A DNA stretch of 64,000 bases. It comes from Acidithiobacillus sulfurivorans. Its GTDB lineage: Bacteria > Pseudomonadota > Gammaproteobacteria > Acidithiobacillales > Acidithiobacillaceae. The number at the start of each line of letters is the position of its first letter. The first letter of the stretch is position 1. The stretch covers positions 1 through 64,000 of the forward strand of contig NZ_JAAOMP010000031.1 of NCBI RefSeq assembly GCF_018853815.1, given 5' to 3'. Below, piece by piece: positions 61,526-64,000 of this stretch. A program made the translations under genes and the position numbers. The notes beneath the pieces are model-generated. The model worked only from the letters and a program-made list of their open reading frames with translations. It had not been told where the DNA came from and made no database searches.

Positions 61526-61989
61526 TGGCGACCATCATCAACAAGGCTCAGCACATGCTGCCATTGGCTTTCCGTGATGGGCAGTATGGACAGGCGGTTG
61601 CCTTTGCGTACCAGGGGGCTGTCTGCAAATTCCGGCATGTTGCGCAGGCTATCCAGGGAAATGCATTGCGTAAAGCTACTTCGATAGGCAACGTCCACCA
61701 GATCCCAGCGTGGCTTGTCGAGGCTGGAGCCGGAATCGTAATAATGACTGCGCGGATCAAACTGGGTGGGGTCGGGGTGGGCGCTGCTGACGACTTCGGC
61801 CATCCCGACAATACCCGGCACCGCTACCCGGGAATGGTAAATAAAAATACCATCCCCCGGCTGCATGCTGCGCAGAAAATTCCGCGCCTGATAATTGCGG
61901 ATACCGTCCCAGGGTTCCTGGCCGCGCGCCTGCAAATCATCCAGAGAAAAGGCTTCGGGTTCAGTTTTCATTAACCAGTAGGCCATCAT
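61522..61989 (-). CDS. EVE (PUA-like) domain protein
   Basis: A 155-residue protein with the EVE hallmarks AYWLMKTEPEAFSLDDLQ, WDGIRNYQARNFLRSMQPGD and FIYHSRVAVPGIVGMAEVV. EVE domains bind modified bases in DNA or RNA; stand-alone proteobacterial members are of unclear role. The ATG at 61989 lies one base after the cyaY stop. One codon later (61986) is an equally possible start. Confidence 0.9.
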   Translation of the reverse strand: MMAYWLMKTEPEAFSLDDLQARGQEPWDGIRNYQARNFLRSMQPGDGIFIYHSRVAVPGIVGMAEVVSSAHPDPTQFDPRSHYYDSGSSLDKPRWDLVDVAYRSSFTQCISLDSLRNMPEFADSPLVRKGNRLSILPITESQWQHVLSLVDDGRQ

Positions 61990-61990
61990 T

Positions 61991-62305
61991 TCAGTCCAGG
62001 ACGATGTGGTCATGTAAACGATGGCTGAGTAGCCGCCCCAGGGCGGTCGTCAGGCTTTCTCCCGTTTTGCTGTCCAGCCATTGATCATCCTTGGCCGAGA
62101 AGCGGGCGGGACCATCACTGCAGGCCAGCCAGATTTGCTGTACGGCCTCCTGGCGGTTGATGATAATCTGGCTGCCATCGGGCAGGAGCAGGGTGAGCAC
62201 GCTGTCTACCAAATCACATTCCACATCTGCAGCGCGTTCCTCAATGCGGGTCAGCAGTTCTGTCAGGGTGTTTTCAACGGCGACGGCAAAGCTTTTATCG
62301 TTCAT
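61991..62305 (-). CDS. cyaY: Iron-sulfur assembly regulator CyaY (frataxin)
   Basis: A 104-residue frataxin-like protein: acidic helix VENTLTELLTRIEERAADVE, then LLLPDGSQIIINRQEAVQQI and a C-terminal WLDSKTGESLTTALG. It binds iron and modulates IscS. The start at 62305 has GAGGAA 6 bp upstream; the longer open frame upstream has no match to the family. It leads a four-gene minus-strand operon. Confidence 0.9.
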   Translation of the reverse strand: MNDKSFAVAVENTLTELLTRIEERAADVECDLVDSVLTLLLPDGSQIIINRQEAVQQIWLACSDGPARFSAKDDQWLDSKTGESLTTALGRLLSHRLHDHIVLD

Positions 62306-62369
62306 TCCGGTTTCCTCAAGTTTGGTCCTATGATGCGACCTGGCCTGTTGCAGGGCAAGTTTTGATCCA

Positions 62370-64000
62370 TCAGGACCGGCCTGCGTGATCCAGTAATATG
62401 CCCAGAAACGATTCACCATAGGCGGCGAGTTTGCGTTCACCAACGCCGGGCACCGTGGCGAGACTGACCAGGGTGCGGGGGCGTAGGCGCAGCATTTCCA
62501 TCAGCGTCGCATCATGAAAAATCACGTAGGGAGGCACTCCCTGGGTTTGTGCCAGGGCGCGGCGATGCTGCCGTAAATCTTCCCATAGTGCTTTGTCACC
62601 GGCTGGAATTTCCTGGACCTTCTCTTTTTTTTGGGATTGGGTATTTTCGTGCTGGCGCAGGGTGAGGGTTTGTTCGCCGCGCAAAATGGGACGACTCAGG
62701 GGACTCAGGCGCAAGCCACCATGTCCTTCGCTATCTACTTCAACCAGGCCCCGGAGTAACAGATGGCGGAACAAGGCACGCCAGGCGTTGGCAGATAATT
62801 CCTTGCCAATGCCATAAACCCGGAGTTGATGATGACCCCATTGCTGAATACGGGGATCATCGCGGGCGAGTAAGACGTCGACCAGATACTGAACACCAAA
62901 ACGCTGGCCCGTGCGGTGTACCGCAGAGAGGGCTTTTTGTGCGGCGACGGTGGCATCCCAGGTGGCCGGAGGGGTCAGACAGTTGTCGCAATTACCACAG
63001 GGCAGGGCGAGGGTTTCGCCAAAATAACTGAGCAGGGTCTGGCGCCGGCATTGAGTCGTTTCGCAAAGGGCGAGCATGGCATCCAGTTTTTGTCCTTCCA
63101 TTTGCTTGCGTTGCTGGTCGGCTTCAGATTGCTGAATCATCTGCCGAAGTTGCACCACATCCTGCAGACCATAATGCATCCAGGCTTCTGCAGGCAAACC
63201 GTCACGTCCCGCCCGGCCGGTTTCCTGATAATAGGCTTCGATACTTTTGGGCAAATTGAGATGAGCCACAAAACGCACATTGGGCTTGTCGATGCCCATA
63301 CCAAAAGCAATGGTTGCTACAATAATGACACTCTCATCGCGCTGAAAACGCTGTTGATGGCGGCGCCGTTCATCCGCAGAAAGGCCAGCATGATAGGGCA
63401 GGGCGTCCAATCCTTCTGTCTGAAGCCATGCGGCTATTTCTTCGACGCGTTTACGGGAAAGGCAATAAACAATGCCCGCTTCACCATCATGGCGGTCGCG
63501 AATAAAACGCAGCAGGGCGTTACGCGCACCCTGGCTGCTGCTGTGTATGTGGTAGCGGATATTGGGACGATCAAAAGACCGGGTAAAAATCCGTGCGCGT
63601 TGCAGCCCCAGCCGTTCGATGATTTCCAGGCGGGTTTTGGGGTCTGCGGTGGCGGTCAGGGCAATGCGCGGTATGGCCGGGAAGCGCTCGTGGAGAACCT
63701 TCAGTTGCAAATATTCCGGACGAAAATCATGTCCCCACTGGGATACGCAATGCGCCTCATCAATCGCGAAAAGATTGATCTGACATTGTTGCAGCAGGCG
63801 CAGAGTACGATCTTGCAGCAGACGCTCGGGGGCAATGTACAGTAAATCCAGTTGGCCGCTGCGCAGCGCTTCTTCGGTTTCGCGGATTTCCCGGGGCTGA
63901 ATGCTGGAATTGAGAGCTGCAGCTGCAACCCCCGCCTGCCGTAAGGCATTCACCTGATCTTCCATCAGCGCGATAAGTGGTGATATGACTACGCCAGCAC
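62370..64000 (-). CDS. recQ: ATP-dependent DNA helicase RecQ (partial, N-terminus outside the window)
   Basis: An open frame of 543 or more codons without a start in the window; the first residues seen are [20 protein letters not shown], helicase motif Ia. Further: [17 protein letters not shown] (motif II), [20 protein letters not shown] (motif V), [12 protein letters not shown] (motif VI), a zinc-binding RQC region ([24 protein letters not shown]) and a C-terminal HRDC-like end. RecQ unwinds recombination intermediates. Only the P-loop end is missing. Confidence 0.95.
   Translation of the reverse strand, partial: AGVVISPLIALMEDQVNALRQAGVAAAALNSSIQPREIRETEEALRSGQLDLLYIAPERLLQDRTLRLLQQCQINLFAIDEAHCVSQWGHDFRPEYLQLKVLHERFPAIPRIALTATADPKTRLEIIERLGLQRARIFTRSFDRPNIRYHIHSSSQGARNALLRFIRDRHDGEAGIVYCLSRKRVEEIAAWLQTEGLDALPYHAGLSADERRRHQQRFQRDESVIIVATIAFGMGIDKPNVRFVAHLNLPKSIEAYYQETGRAGRDGLPAEAWMHYGLQDVVQLRQMIQQSEADQQRKQMEGQKLDAMLALCETTQCRRQTLLSYFGETLALPCGNCDNCLTPPATWDATVAAQKALSAVHRTGQRFGVQYLVDVLLARDDPRIQQWGHHQLRVYGIGKELSANAWRALFRHLLLRGLVEVDSEGHGGLRLSPLSRPILRGEQTLTLRQHENTQSQKKEKVQEIPAGDKALWEDLRQHRRALAQTQGVPPYVIFHDATLMEMLRLRPRTLVSLATVPGVGERKLAAYGESFLGILLDHAGRS

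Noticed and set aside
1-64000. CRISPR array, rRNA operon or complete insertion sequence
   Set aside because: No regularly spaced direct repeats, no rRNA sequence and no transposase with terminal inverted repeats were seen.

Overview
The window is bacterial chromosome from a carboxysome-bearing chemolithoautotroph. Gene content and order best fit Acidithiobacillus or a close relative. The evidence is a cso-type alpha-carboxysome operon running into acRAF, mcdAB, cbbO, dab, P-II and cbbQ, followed by proteobacterial housekeeping blocks (yicC-gmk-rpoZ-spoT-ridA-recG; pepA-holC-valS; lptFG). The species is not fixed by the sequence alone. Base composition looks moderate, about half GC by eye.

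Region 1 (1-11716, + strand) is the distal half of the CO2-concentrating operon. It holds three shell paralogues (csoS1C end, csoS1A, csoS1B), a ferritin-like protein, the Rubisco assembly factor acRAF, the carboxysome-positioning pair McdA/McdB, the Rubisco activase pieces CbbO and CbbQ, the DAB inorganic-carbon pump (DabB, a small second NuoM-like membrane subunit, DabA) and a P-II-like regulator. Together they take up bicarbonate, assemble, reactivate and enclose Rubisco, and distribute the shells over the nucleoid. On the opposite strand (11808-12997) lies a translationally coupled pair: a tandem-BMC shell-like protein and a Nudix hydrolase.

Region 2 (13074-36578) starts with a TlpA-type thioredoxin. 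It continues with the yicC-gmk-rpoZ-spoT-ridA-CxxC protein-recG-L,D-transpeptidase series, then hemY, an AI-2E-family permease, a LysR regulator divergent from two tandem CLC proteins, a YajR-like MFS carrier, a dinJ-yafQ toxin-antitoxin pair, a TolC-family outer-membrane channel whose promoter spacer carries a perfect palindrome, pabB, a flippase-like membrane protein and a Tat-exported beta-propeller.

Region 3 (36722-40224) is bounded by tRNA-Thr(UGU) and tRNA-Leu(UAG). It looks like the remnant of an integrated element: a 5'-truncated tyrosine recombinase flush with the tRNA-Leu 3' end, two tiny membrane proteins, a terminase-small-subunit-like gene, a beta-barrel protein and three terminator modules sharing a common tail.

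Region 4 (40280-64000) contains a TetR-dienelactone hydrolase-Old Yellow Enzyme operon with a clear self-operator, an HPPD-like VOC protein, a long minus-strand operon pepA-holC-acidic protein-valS-nhaA-nadC, lptFG preceded by a 24-codon leader ORF, a dynamin-like GTPase coupled to a diguanylate cyclase, an operon cyaY-EVE-GST-small protein, and the 3' part of recQ running off the window. No rRNA, CRISPR array or intact insertion sequence was seen.
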